Shown: one piece after another, positions 50,189-58,175 of the stretch
Numbering within the stretch: the first letter of the stretch is position 1
Layout: every line of letters begins with the position of its first letter
From: VAZQ01 sp035293945
Lineage (GTDB): Bacteria > Pseudomonadota > Alphaproteobacteria > Rhizobiales > Xanthobacteraceae
Length of the DNA stretch: 64,000 nucleotides
Assembly: GCA_035293945.1 (NCBI GenBank)
Contig: DATGLV010000028.1
Coordinates: forward strand, 62,001 to 126,000
Direction of reading: 5' to 3'
The notes under the pieces: generated by a model
What the model saw: only the letters and a program-made list of their open reading frames with translations
Told to the model about the DNA's origin: nothing
Database searches by the model: none
Made by a program: the position numbers and the translations under genes

Positions 50189-52393
50189 TCACCGCGCCAG
50201 CGGATCAGGCCGCAGCTGGAAATGCACCACCTTGCTGGTCGTGCCTTTGCCACCCTCGATGTGGTAGGGGGCGCGGCCCGCATAGGTCGACCACAACCCC
50301 CTGCCCTTCCAGCCCGCATCCGGATCATCGATGCGGCCGTCGAGCCCCTTGGCGTGGAAGCCCATCGGATAGGGCACACGCAAGATCACGAACTTGCCGT
50401 CCGACAGCGCCACCAGCGAGTCTGACATATTGCCGGTCGAGATCGGCACATTGCGGCCTAAACCGAATGTGTCGAACTGATCGACCCAGGTGTAGTAGCT
50501 TGATTCTACCGCGCCTGGCTCATCGAGCCCCTCGAACTGCGGGCCGGGGAATTGATAGAGCGTCCAGCCCTCCGGGCACTGGCGGCCGGTCGCCTCAGGC
50601 CCGTTGAGCGGGCCTTTGCATTTCTTGCGGTCGAAGCTCGCGAGATGGCCGCTGGAGAGCGGAATCCACACAACACCGTTGCGGTCGATGTCCATGCCGC
50701 GCGGCCCGAAGCCATTGACCTTGGCGCGCGGGTCGTTGAACGGCACCTCGAAATATTCCGAGAGCGTGGTCTCGGGCGGGTTGCTGCCCGGTATCACATG
50801 CACCACGCCGCCCGGCATTGTCATGACCGAGCCCCACACCGTCCCGTCATTGGGATCGACGCCGATGCCGTAGAGTCCCGCCAGGATGCGCTTCTGTTTG
50901 GTTGGATCGACCGGCTGATTGGGCTGCACGTAGTCGCCCTCGCGCCTGCCCTTGCCGTTGGTGTCGAGAATGAACGGCGCCCAGCCTTGCGATTTGGCGG
51001 CATCGCCGGTCTCCAGGAACTTCTTGGTGTTGAGCCAGCCGATCACCGGCGCACGGGCGCCGCCGGCCGAGAACCAGAGCGTGTTGTCGGCATCCTCCGC
51101 AAAGGCCATGTGGTGGGTGGTGAAGCACAGATCGACATAGGTGAGCTTGTCGGCCTTGGGATCGTAGAGCGCGGCCTGTCTTCCCGCCGAGTCCATCGGG
51201 AACACCTTGGCAGAGGGGAGATCGGATCCCTTGCGGCAATAGGCCGGCGTGGCAGGATTGCGAATCCGTGCCGTCATCCAGACGCGCCCATCCTGATCGA
51301 TCATCGGATTATGCACCGAGGTCTGGCTGTGCCAGATCATCTCGTCGCCCCAATAGGGCGAGGCGAGCCGCGGGAAGCCACCTGACTGGATGAACGATCC
51401 GCTCGACGTATTGGGGTCGCGCGGCGACATTTTCAGATAAGTCACCGAATTCGATTTGGGATCGAGGATAGGCAGGTTGTCGGTCGAATCCTCGGTCGCG
51501 CTGTAGATCTTCCCATACGGATTGACGGTCGGATGTCGCTTGTCGGTTGCGATCTCGTCATGCAGATAGGTCTTGGCATCGCCCCAGTCCCACATGGTGA
51601 TGACGACGTTGCGCTCGATACCTTCGGGCCGCCTTGGCTTCGATTTCGGCAACTCGCCGGCGGCGATCCGATCGGTCCAATCGGCGAAGTTCTGCAATGC
51701 GCGCTGCGTGTCGATCTCGCCGATATCAATCACCATGGTTTCGGCCGCCGGGCCGACCTGCACCCGATGAGTCCAGGCCTCGAACGAATTGGCGAACGTA
51801 CCGAGCGCCGGCGAGATGGTGCGGGTCGGCTTGTTGCCGATCTGGTGGCAGGAATTGCAGCCCTGGGTCTTGATGGTGGCGAGCCACTGGCCCTGGCTCT
51901 TGACGCTCGGCGACATGCCGTTGCCGCTCGGACCGGTGCCCGGGAACAGGCTCTTGTCCGGAATCTTCAGCATCGAATACCAGTATTGCGCCGGGTAGTA
52001 GTCGGCGGCCGCCGCCGCACTCGGCGCCACGACCGCGCTCAAGTTGAGAATCTTGCCCGGCACGATTTCTTGCTTGGGTGAATCCACCAGGCCGTAGCCG
52101 CGCACCCAGACCACATAGTTGGCCTTCGGCAGATCAGGGATCACATAGCGGCCCTGATCGTCGGTGACGACGATCTTGACGTATTTGGTCGGCAGGTCCG
52201 TGGTCTGAGCGATCACCCAGACGCCGGCTTCCGGCCCATTCGGGCTGGTGACGACGCCACCAAGATCATTTGCGCCGATGCTGGGCGCGGCACTTGCGGC
52301 GCTCTGCTGCGCCTGCGCGTTTGCGATCGACCCCAGCCCTATCAGCAGCGCGATCGCGGCCGCGCTCAAATTGAAACGATTCGCCATCTTCAT
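50189..52393 (-). CDS. Secreted multi-domain protein: carboxypeptidase-regulatory-like, c-type haem motif, beta-propeller
   Basis: The ATG at 52393 has AGGAG upstream and gives 734 residues. Domains in order: signal peptide (ending near AQA); a carboxypeptidase-regulatory-like beta-sandwich (about 45-125, GGVVTSPNGPEAGVWVIAQT); a cytochrome c-like segment with a single CNSCH haem motif (residues 179-183); and a long propeller (about 260-725) with repeated DPNDGTVWG and DIDRNGVVWIPL blades like SMP-30/Vgb lyases. A haem-propeller fusion suggests periplasmic electron transfer or oxidation of an organic substrate. A TctC gene lies upstream on the same strand. Confidence 0.78.
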   Translation of the reverse strand: MKMANRFNLSAAAIALLIGLGSIANAQAQQSAASAAPSIGANDLGGVVTSPNGPEAGVWVIAQTTDLPTKYVKIVVTDDQGRYVIPDLPKANYVVWVRGYGLVDSPKQEIVPGKILNLSAVVAPSAAAAADYYPAQYWYSMLKIPDKSLFPGTGPSGNGMSPSVKSQGQWLATIKTQGCNSCHQIGNKPTRTISPALGTFANSFEAWTHRVQVGPAAETMVIDIGEIDTQRALQNFADWTDRIAAGELPKSKPRRPEGIERNVVITMWDWGDAKTYLHDEIATDKRHPTVNPYGKIYSATEDSTDNLPILDPKSNSVTYLKMSPRDPNTSSGSFIQSGGFPRLASPYWGDEMIWHSQTSVHNPMIDQDGRVWMTARIRNPATPAYCRKGSDLPSAKVFPMDSAGRQAALYDPKADKLTYVDLCFTTHHMAFAEDADNTLWFSAGGARAPVIGWLNTKKFLETGDAAKSQGWAPFILDTNGKGRREGDYVQPNQPVDPTKQKRILAGLYGIGVDPNDGTVWGSVMTMPGGVVHVIPGSNPPETTLSEYFEVPFNDPRAKVNGFGPRGMDIDRNGVVWIPLSSGHLASFDRKKCKGPLNGPEATGRQCPEGWTLYQFPGPQFEGLDEPGAVESSYYTWVDQFDTFGLGRNVPISTGNMSDSLVALSDGKFVILRVPYPMGFHAKGLDGRIDDPDAGWKGRGLWSTYAGRAPYHIEGGKGTTSKVVHFQLRPDPLAR

Positions 52394-52515
52394 TGGAAGC
52401 TCCTGTTCCCTCGCCGCGCGCTGTCGGTCGTTATTTTTAGGTTTGGCTCGCCGGAGTGCCGACACTCCACAAGCTTAGCCCGATCGGACAGGGACGCCAA
52501 CGGAGGCGGCACGCC

Positions 52516-53556
52516 CTAGGGGGTGCCGCGCCCGAGCCATTGCGCGGCGCGCGCCGCAACCGCAGGCGGTGTCTGATAGACTCGGGCGACGAAGCTTGCG
52601 ATCGCTTGTCCATCCGTCGGTGCGATTGTTAGGGAGGCCTGCTCGGCTTCGGCCAATAGCGCCTTGTCCCGCATGGCTGCGTTGAAAGCGAGCCGCAGCG
52701 CTGCCACACGTTCAGGGGGCGTGCCGGGCGGCGCCGCCAGCGGCCGCTCCATATCGACCCAGCCGAACACCAGGCGCAATATCTGGCGATCCTCTTCCCG
52801 CTTGGCATAGTCCATCACGAAGGGAACGCCGGCCAGCTCAGGATTGGGCTTGAGGGCGATCTGCAAGAGGATATTGATCTTGCCGTCGGTGAGACCGCCG
52901 TTGCGTATGGAATCGAGCGTCACCCCGCAGAAGCCGTCGATCTCTCCGCGTTGCATGGCGAGCCGCAACGCTGCGCTTCCCGCATAACCTTTGACCAATT
53001 TGAGCCGCGTGCCGAGCACATTGTTCAAGACGACCGGGAAATCGTAGGTCGAGGTGCCGGCGGTGCCGGTCACCATCTCGGCAGAGAACGTGTCGTCGAT
53101 CGTCTTGAAACGGCTCGCCGGGGAAGCCACACAAATATTGGTCTCTGCCGCAGGCGCCCCGATCCAGTTGAAGGCGCGCGGATCGTAGTTGACCGGAACG
53201 CCGCCGATCACGGGGTCGACCACGATGTTGCCGGCGAACAGCCCGATCTCCGATCCATCCTTGGGGGAGACATTGAACACATGGTTGACCGCAAGCACGC
53301 TGCCGGCGCCCTGCATGTTCTTGACCACTACGGATGGCGCGCCCGGGATGTACGTCCCCAGATGGCGTGCGATCAAGCGCGCATAGGCGTCCGCACCGCC
53401 CCCGACATTGAATCCGACGAGGATCGTGACGGTGCGGCCGCGATAGAAATCTGCGACGTCATCGGCACGTGCCGGCGTGACCGGCGACGCGAAAAGCGAT
53501 GCGCCGGCCATGAAGATTGCGCCCGCCAAATGTGCCAATTCCCGCGCAACCTTCAT
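52516..53556 (-). CDS. TctC-like solute-binding protein
   Basis: The 346-residue product has a signal peptide ending near ARA and the pattern VTILVGFNVGGGADAYARLIARHL, VVVKNMQGAGSVLAVNHVF and PKDGSEIGLFAG. It is a diverged TctC closer to the protein at 56044 than to the 27-29 kb pair. It is 122 bases upstream of the haem-propeller gene on the same strand, so uptake and oxidation of one compound is a plausible pairing. A MITE-like copy lies 33 bases upstream of its start. Confidence 0.87.
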   Translation of the reverse strand: MKVARELAHLAGAIFMAGASLFASPVTPARADDVADFYRGRTVTILVGFNVGGGADAYARLIARHLGTYIPGAPSVVVKNMQGAGSVLAVNHVFNVSPKDGSEIGLFAGNIVVDPVIGGVPVNYDPRAFNWIGAPAAETNICVASPASRFKTIDDTFSAEMVTGTAGTSTYDFPVVLNNVLGTRLKLVKGYAGSAALRLAMQRGEIDGFCGVTLDSIRNGGLTDGKINILLQIALKPNPELAGVPFVMDYAKREEDRQILRLVFGWVDMERPLAAPPGTPPERVAALRLAFNAAMRDKALLAEAEQASLTIAPTDGQAIASFVARVYQTPPAVAARAAQWLGRGTP

Positions 53557-53589
53557 CGGATATCCATGAGAGATTCACTGTCCGGCATC

Positions 53590-53780
53590 CTAGCGCATGT
53601 TCCGATCGAAGAGACTCACTCCAGTCGTCACCCGCGGGCATAGCCCGCCAAAGACGGGCGTAAGACGCCCTGATGACCCGCGGGTCCATCCTTTTCGCAA
53701 GAAGATGGATTGCCGGGTCAAGCCTGATCAAGCCCGGCAATGACGCTGAAGTGGATCAATTCGACCGGCAACCGCCTTAG
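53590..53780 (+). mobile_element. Copy C of the ~190-bp MITE-like element
   Basis: The 191-base copy begins CTAGCGCATGTTCCGATCG and ends ...GGCAACCGCCTTAG. Its right end is nearly identical to the start of copy B read on the other strand, and its left end to the end of copy B. It sits between the divergent TctC and thioesterase genes and may contribute to or disrupt their promoters. Confidence 0.8.
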
Positions 53781-53837
53781 TTCAGGCTTCCGTCAGCACA
53801 AACTTCTGCTTACAAGGCGGTTCAGGATTCTGGAACC

Positions 53838-54257
53838 ATGGTCGATCTCGCCGTGCAGCCCGGATTGAAGGGAACCGCCCATCTCAAGGTGGGTGTCGAG
53901 CACACCGCCCCCAGCATCGGCAGCGGCAAGGTGGGTGTGCTCGCCACACCGGTCATGATCAACCTGATCGAGGCGGCAGCGCTCGCGGCGGTCGAGCATC
54001 TGCTGCCAGCCGGGCACCAGAGCCTCGGCATCCACCTCGATGTCCGGCATTTTGCCGCTACCCCAATCGGCATGAACGTCACCGCAACGGCCGAGTTGAC
54101 CGCGGTCGAAGGCCGCACGCTTTCATTTCAGGTCGAAGCGCACGACGACAAAGAGCCGATCGGCGGCGGCACGCATCAGCGCGTCGTCGTCAATGTGGCA
54201 CGCTTCGACGAGCGCGTGCAGCGGAAGCTCAGAGGATGTCAGCGGCCAGAGGTGTGA
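53838..54257 (+). CDS. FlK-like (fluoroacetyl-CoA thioesterase family) thioesterase
   Basis: This 139-residue hotdog-fold protein has Thr37, Glu45 and His71 in TPVMINLIEAA and LDVRHFAATP, matching the spacing of the Thr/Glu/His catalytic triad of FlK. FlK hydrolyses fluoroacetyl-CoA; family members act on various short acyl-CoAs, so the natural substrate here is open. The gene overlaps the following HyuB gene by 22 bases. Confidence 0.85.
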   Translation: MVDLAVQPGLKGTAHLKVGVEHTAPSIGSGKVGVLATPVMINLIEAAALAAVEHLLPAGHQSLGIHLDVRHFAATPIGMNVTATAELTAVEGRTLSFQVEAHDDKEPIGGGTHQRVVVNVARFDERVQRKLRGCQRPEV

Positions 54258-56047
54258 TGCAGGATTTGGTCGACCACAGGAGGAGCGGCTTTGCGATCGA
54301 TCCGATCACCCTGGAAGTGATCCGGCACGGCCTGGTGGCGATCACCAATCAGATCGACGCCAACATCAAGCGCACCGCGTTCAGCCCCTACATCTACGAG
54401 TACAATGATTTCGCGGTCGGGTTCACCGATCCGGACGGGCAACTGGTCGCGCAATGCACCGGCGGGATGCCGCCGTTCGTCGCCGACTCGGTCGGCATGG
54501 CGGTGCGCGATGGCTTAAACGTGTACGGACGCGACCGCCTTCACGCCGGCGACGTGGTGCTGTGCAACCACGCGGCCGTGCAGGGCCAGCACCTCAATAA
54601 CACTGTTATGTACACCCCGATCCACGCCGGCCCGGACCGCGCGATGCTGGTCGGCTTCTTCGCCATCAATGTGCATTGGATCGATATCGGGGGAGCGGTG
54701 CCGCGCTCGAGCGACATTTTTGCCGAAGGGCTGCAGCTGCGCTCGATCAAGCTGTGGTCGAAGGGCGAGCCGATCGAAGAGGTCTATCGCATTATCGAGT
54801 GCAATACGCGTCAGCCGACGGAGCTCATGGGCGATATCGCGGCGCAGCTTGCCGGCTGCCTGCTTGGGCGCGACCTGACCGCAGAGCTTGCCGACAAATA
54901 TGGCACTGCGATCTTCGCGCGCGCGACCGCGCTTATCCTCGACCAATCGGAAGCCGCCGCGCGAGCGCTCATCCGCGCAATGCCGGACGGCGTCTACAGC
55001 GCGGAGACCTTTCTCGACAATGACCGCGACGGCGATGAGCCGCTGCCGATCCGCGTCAAGGTCACGGTCGCGGGCGAGGAGATGACGATCGATTATTCCG
55101 GCATGGCCGAGCAGGTGAAGGGGCCGATCAATTCCGGCTATTTCGGCGGCGGGCAGACCACCGCGCGCGTCGCCTTCAAATATCTGATGGGTGCGGGCGA
55201 GATGGCCAATGAAGGCACCTTCCGTCCGCTCAAGCTGGTGCTGCCGCCCGGAAGGATTCTGAGCGCCGCCGCAACCGCCCCGATGGGCAACTACTCGACG
55301 CCGTTCCCGACCGTGATCGACACGGTGATCAAAGCACTGGAAACGGCGCTGCCGGACCGTGTTCCAGGCGGGCATTTCGGCACCCATTCCGGCATTCGCT
55401 TCTACGGCAAGCGCCCGGACGGAACGTTCTTCGGCACCCATGACAGCGGCCATGGCGGCTGGGGCGCCTGCGCGACCCACGATGGGGCCGGTCCGTTTCG
55501 CACCATGGCGCATGGCGATACGCGCATTATTCCGCTCGAGCTGCAGGAAGCCACGTTGCCGCTGCGCATGGAGGAATTTTCGCTGCGCCAGGATTCCGCC
55601 GGCGCCGGCACGTTCCGCGGCGGCCTCGGCTTCCGCAAGACCTATCTGGTCCTCGAGCCCTGCACGGTGCAGACCAATCTTGACCGCACAAAATATCCGC
55701 CTTGGGGCGTGCGGGGCGGATGCGAGGCCAAGCGTGGGCGCTTCACGCTTCTGCGCGGCGCGACCGGGGAACGAAGATCGGTGGCCAAGGAAAAAGGCCT
55801 GGCGCTCGAGGCGGGCGACCTGTTGACTGTCGAAACCGCCGGCGGCGGCGGCTACGGACCACCCACTAAGCGCGTCCTTGCGGCCATCCAGCGTGACCTC
55901 GATGCCGGCTATATTTCTGTCAAAGGAGCCGGGCGCGACTATGGGGTCGAGGTCGGGGTCGACGGTCGAGCGCACCGCCCCATCCGAACGCACGACCAAC
56001 ACGGCACCGAACCGACGGCCGGAGCCGACCAGGGAGAGCTCAATTGA
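54236..56047 (+). CDS. Hydantoinase B/oxoprolinase family protein (HyuB-like)
   Basis: The 603-residue protein starts with DPITLEVIRHGLVAITNQID and includes CTGGMPPFVADS, GDVVLCNHAAVQGQHLNNT, the DYSGMAEQVKGPINS segment and ETAGGGGYGPP at the C-terminus, all standard for HyuB. HyuB works with HyuA in ATP-dependent ring opening of hydantoins, 5-oxoproline or related acetone/acetophenone carboxylation systems. No HyuA gene is in the window, which is odd. It overlaps both neighbours (22 bases with the thioesterase, 4 with the TctC gene). Confidence 0.9.
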   Translation: MSAARGVMQDLVDHRRSGFAIDPITLEVIRHGLVAITNQIDANIKRTAFSPYIYEYNDFAVGFTDPDGQLVAQCTGGMPPFVADSVGMAVRDGLNVYGRDRLHAGDVVLCNHAAVQGQHLNNTVMYTPIHAGPDRAMLVGFFAINVHWIDIGGAVPRSSDIFAEGLQLRSIKLWSKGEPIEEVYRIIECNTRQPTELMGDIAAQLAGCLLGRDLTAELADKYGTAIFARATALILDQSEAAARALIRAMPDGVYSAETFLDNDRDGDEPLPIRVKVTVAGEEMTIDYSGMAEQVKGPINSGYFGGGQTTARVAFKYLMGAGEMANEGTFRPLKLVLPPGRILSAAATAPMGNYSTPFPTVIDTVIKALETALPDRVPGGHFGTHSGIRFYGKRPDGTFFGTHDSGHGGWGACATHDGAGPFRTMAHGDTRIIPLELQEATLPLRMEEFSLRQDSAGAGTFRGGLGFRKTYLVLEPCTVQTNLDRTKYPPWGVRGGCEAKRGRFTLLRGATGERRSVAKEKGLALEAGDLLTVETAGGGGYGPPTKRVLAAIQRDLDAGYISVKGAGRDYGVEVGVDGRAHRPIRTHDQHGTEPTAGADQGELN

Positions 56048-57096
56048 GGCGAGCGATCCATTGCCTGCTTGCTTCCGCGCTCACGGTTTGGAGCGCGGCC
56101 GTTACGCTCGCCACTCCGGCGGGCGCCGACACGGTCGAGGAGTTTTATCGCGGCAAGACCATCACGATGATCGTCGGCACCGGGGTCGGCGCCGGTGCAG
56201 TGAGCGCCTATCCGATGGCGCTCGCCCCCGTCATCAAGAAATACATACCGGGGCATCCAAACATCGTCGTCTCCTACATGCCGGGCGCCGGCGGCATCAA
56301 GGCCGCGAGCTACATCTACGGCATCGCCCCGCAGGACGGCACCGCCTGGGGATTCATCACCCGCGGCTTCTTGCTAGCGCCGCTGCTCAAGCTCTCCCAG
56401 GCCCAGTTCGATCCCACCAAATTCAACTGGATCGGCAGCCCGAGCCGCACCGTATCGGTGGGACTGGTATGGAATGCCGCCACCGACGTGCGCAGCATCG
56501 AGGATGCTCGGCGGAAGGAGGTGGTGGTCGGCGCCACCAGCATCGCGCAAGACACCGGAATATTTCCGCGCGCGCTGAACCGCATCGTCGGAACGAGGTT
56601 CAAGATCGTGACCGGCTATGCGAGCGTCGGCGCCGTCGATCTGGCGCTCGAGCGCGGCGAAGTACAGGGCAAGGTCGGCACCACCTGGAAATCGCTCAAC
56701 AGCGGACCAAGCGCCCGTTGGGTGGCTGACAATATCGTGACGGTCCTGGTGCAACTCGGGGTCAAGAAGGCGCCAGAGATTCCCGCCGATGTGCCGCTCG
56801 GCCTCGATCTCGCCCGTACGCCACAGGACCGTCAGGTGCTCGAAGTGCTGTGTGCGCCGAGCGCGACCGGTTATCCCTCGTTCATGGGACCGGGCGTCCC
56901 CCTTGAGCGGGTCGAAGCGATCCGCAGCGCGTATCAGCAAAGCCTGAAAGACCCGGAGCTCATCACGGCGATCGAGAGGCAGGGGCTTGATCTCGATCCG
57001 ATCGGACCTGAAGAACTCTCCGATATCGTGCGCGGCATATACGCGCTGCCGCCTGCCGCGGTGGAGGGTGCGCGCGATCTCCTGCCCGCGCTATAA
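56044..57096 (+). CDS. TctC-like solute-binding protein coupled to hyuB
   Basis: The start overlaps the hyuB stop (ATTGA). The 350-residue product has a signal peptide ending near GADT and the pattern KTITMIVGTGVGAGAVSAY, NIVVSYMPGAGGIKAASYI and PQDGTAWGFITRGFLLAP. It is a diverged TctC. Its fusion into the operon suggests that it binds the compound processed by the thioesterase and HyuB. Confidence 0.87.
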   Translation: MRRAIHCLLASALTVWSAAVTLATPAGADTVEEFYRGKTITMIVGTGVGAGAVSAYPMALAPVIKKYIPGHPNIVVSYMPGAGGIKAASYIYGIAPQDGTAWGFITRGFLLAPLLKLSQAQFDPTKFNWIGSPSRTVSVGLVWNAATDVRSIEDARRKEVVVGATSIAQDTGIFPRALNRIVGTRFKIVTGYASVGAVDLALERGEVQGKVGTTWKSLNSGPSARWVADNIVTVLVQLGVKKAPEIPADVPLGLDLARTPQDRQVLEVLCAPSATGYPSFMGPGVPLERVEAIRSAYQQSLKDPELITAIERQGLDLDPIGPEELSDIVRGIYALPPAAVEGARDLLPAL

Positions 57097-57184
57097 TGCG
57101 TTTCGGATTGGGAACCTTGAGGATAGGAGCTGGTTTCCGCATGGAGCTTGCGGGGACCCGCTCAAGTCAACCGGGAGCATCGAG

Positions 57185-58144
57185 ATGAAACAGCATGCAG
57201 CAGGCTTCGCCGCGGTGATCGCAACCTTGAGCGGTCTGTGCGGGCAAGCCTCCGCCGAGACCATCGCTACCCTGACCAAGGGGCAGTCCAATCCGATCGT
57301 GCGTGGCGTGCGCGTGGGCAGCGAGCAAATGGCAAGCAAGCTCGGCGCCATGACCCAACATTTCATTCCGCGGACCGAGAACAGCGTGCCGGAGCAAATT
57401 GCGCTGGTCGACGATGTGCTGAGCAACAAGCCGGATGCGCTGGTGTTCAGCCCGTCCGACCCGAAAGCGCTGATCCCGGCGGTCGACAAGTTCAACGCCG
57501 CCGGCATTGCGGTGGTCAATGTCATTGATCGTCTCGCCGGCGGGCAAACCGTCGCTTATGTGGGCAACGACGACTACGATGTTGCGCTGGTGACCGCGCG
57601 CTACCTGCTCAAGGCCATGAATGGCAAGGGCAACGTGGTGATCTTGGAGGGCCCGCCCACATTGCCGACCGCGGTCGCCCGCTCGCGCGGCTTCAATGAT
57701 GCGCTCAAGGAATTTCCCAACGTGAAGCTCTTGGAAGCCAAGTCGGCCAACTACGCAAAGCCGGCCGCGCAGCAGAACATGCGCGATTTCCTGCGCGCCT
57801 ATCCGCAGATCGATGGCGTGCTCGCCGCCAACGATCCGATGGCGATCGGCGCCAACGATGCCCTCAAGGCCGCCGGCAAGAAAGCCTTGGTGGTCGGCAT
57901 CAATGCCAGCGCCGAGGTATTGCCGATGATCAAATCGGGGGAGATTCTCGCAACCGGCGACTACAACGGCTATATCCAGGGCTGCCTCGCGGCGGAGATC
58001 GCGGTGCGCCATCTCCACCACCAGGAGACCCCCAAGGAGGTGATCCTCAAATCGGTGGTGGTCGACAAGACCAATTATCAGCCCTACGAGACACCGATGG
58101 ACAAGCGCACCTGCCCGACGCTTGACAGCGTAGCGGGGAAATAA
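57185..58144 (+). CDS. Orphan sugar-type ABC periplasmic binding protein
   Basis: The ATG at 57185 has GAG just upstream. The 319-residue product has a signal peptide ending at SAE and a Peripla_BP_4-type fold: NPIVRGVRVGSEQMASKLGA, PDALVFSPSDPKALIPAVDK, VVNVIDRLAGGQTVAYVGND and ANDPMAIGANDALKAAGKK. It resembles RbsB-family proteins that bind pentoses, polyols or autoinducer-2. There is no ATPase or permease gene nearby. It follows the TctC gene by 88 bases. Confidence 0.88.
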   Translation: MKQHAAGFAAVIATLSGLCGQASAETIATLTKGQSNPIVRGVRVGSEQMASKLGAMTQHFIPRTENSVPEQIALVDDVLSNKPDALVFSPSDPKALIPAVDKFNAAGIAVVNVIDRLAGGQTVAYVGNDDYDVALVTARYLLKAMNGKGNVVILEGPPTLPTAVARSRGFNDALKEFPNVKLLEAKSANYAKPAAQQNMRDFLRAYPQIDGVLAANDPMAIGANDALKAAGKKALVVGINASAEVLPMIKSGEILATGDYNGYIQGCLAAEIAVRHLHHQETPKEVILKSVVVDKTNYQPYETPMDKRTCPTLDSVAGK

Positions 58145-58175
58145 TCCAACGTTCGATGAGGCGCGTGACGCAGGC

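Noticed and set aside
54515..56002. 495-codon minus-strand frame opposite hyuB
   Set aside because: hyuB motifs are complete; the antisense frame has none.
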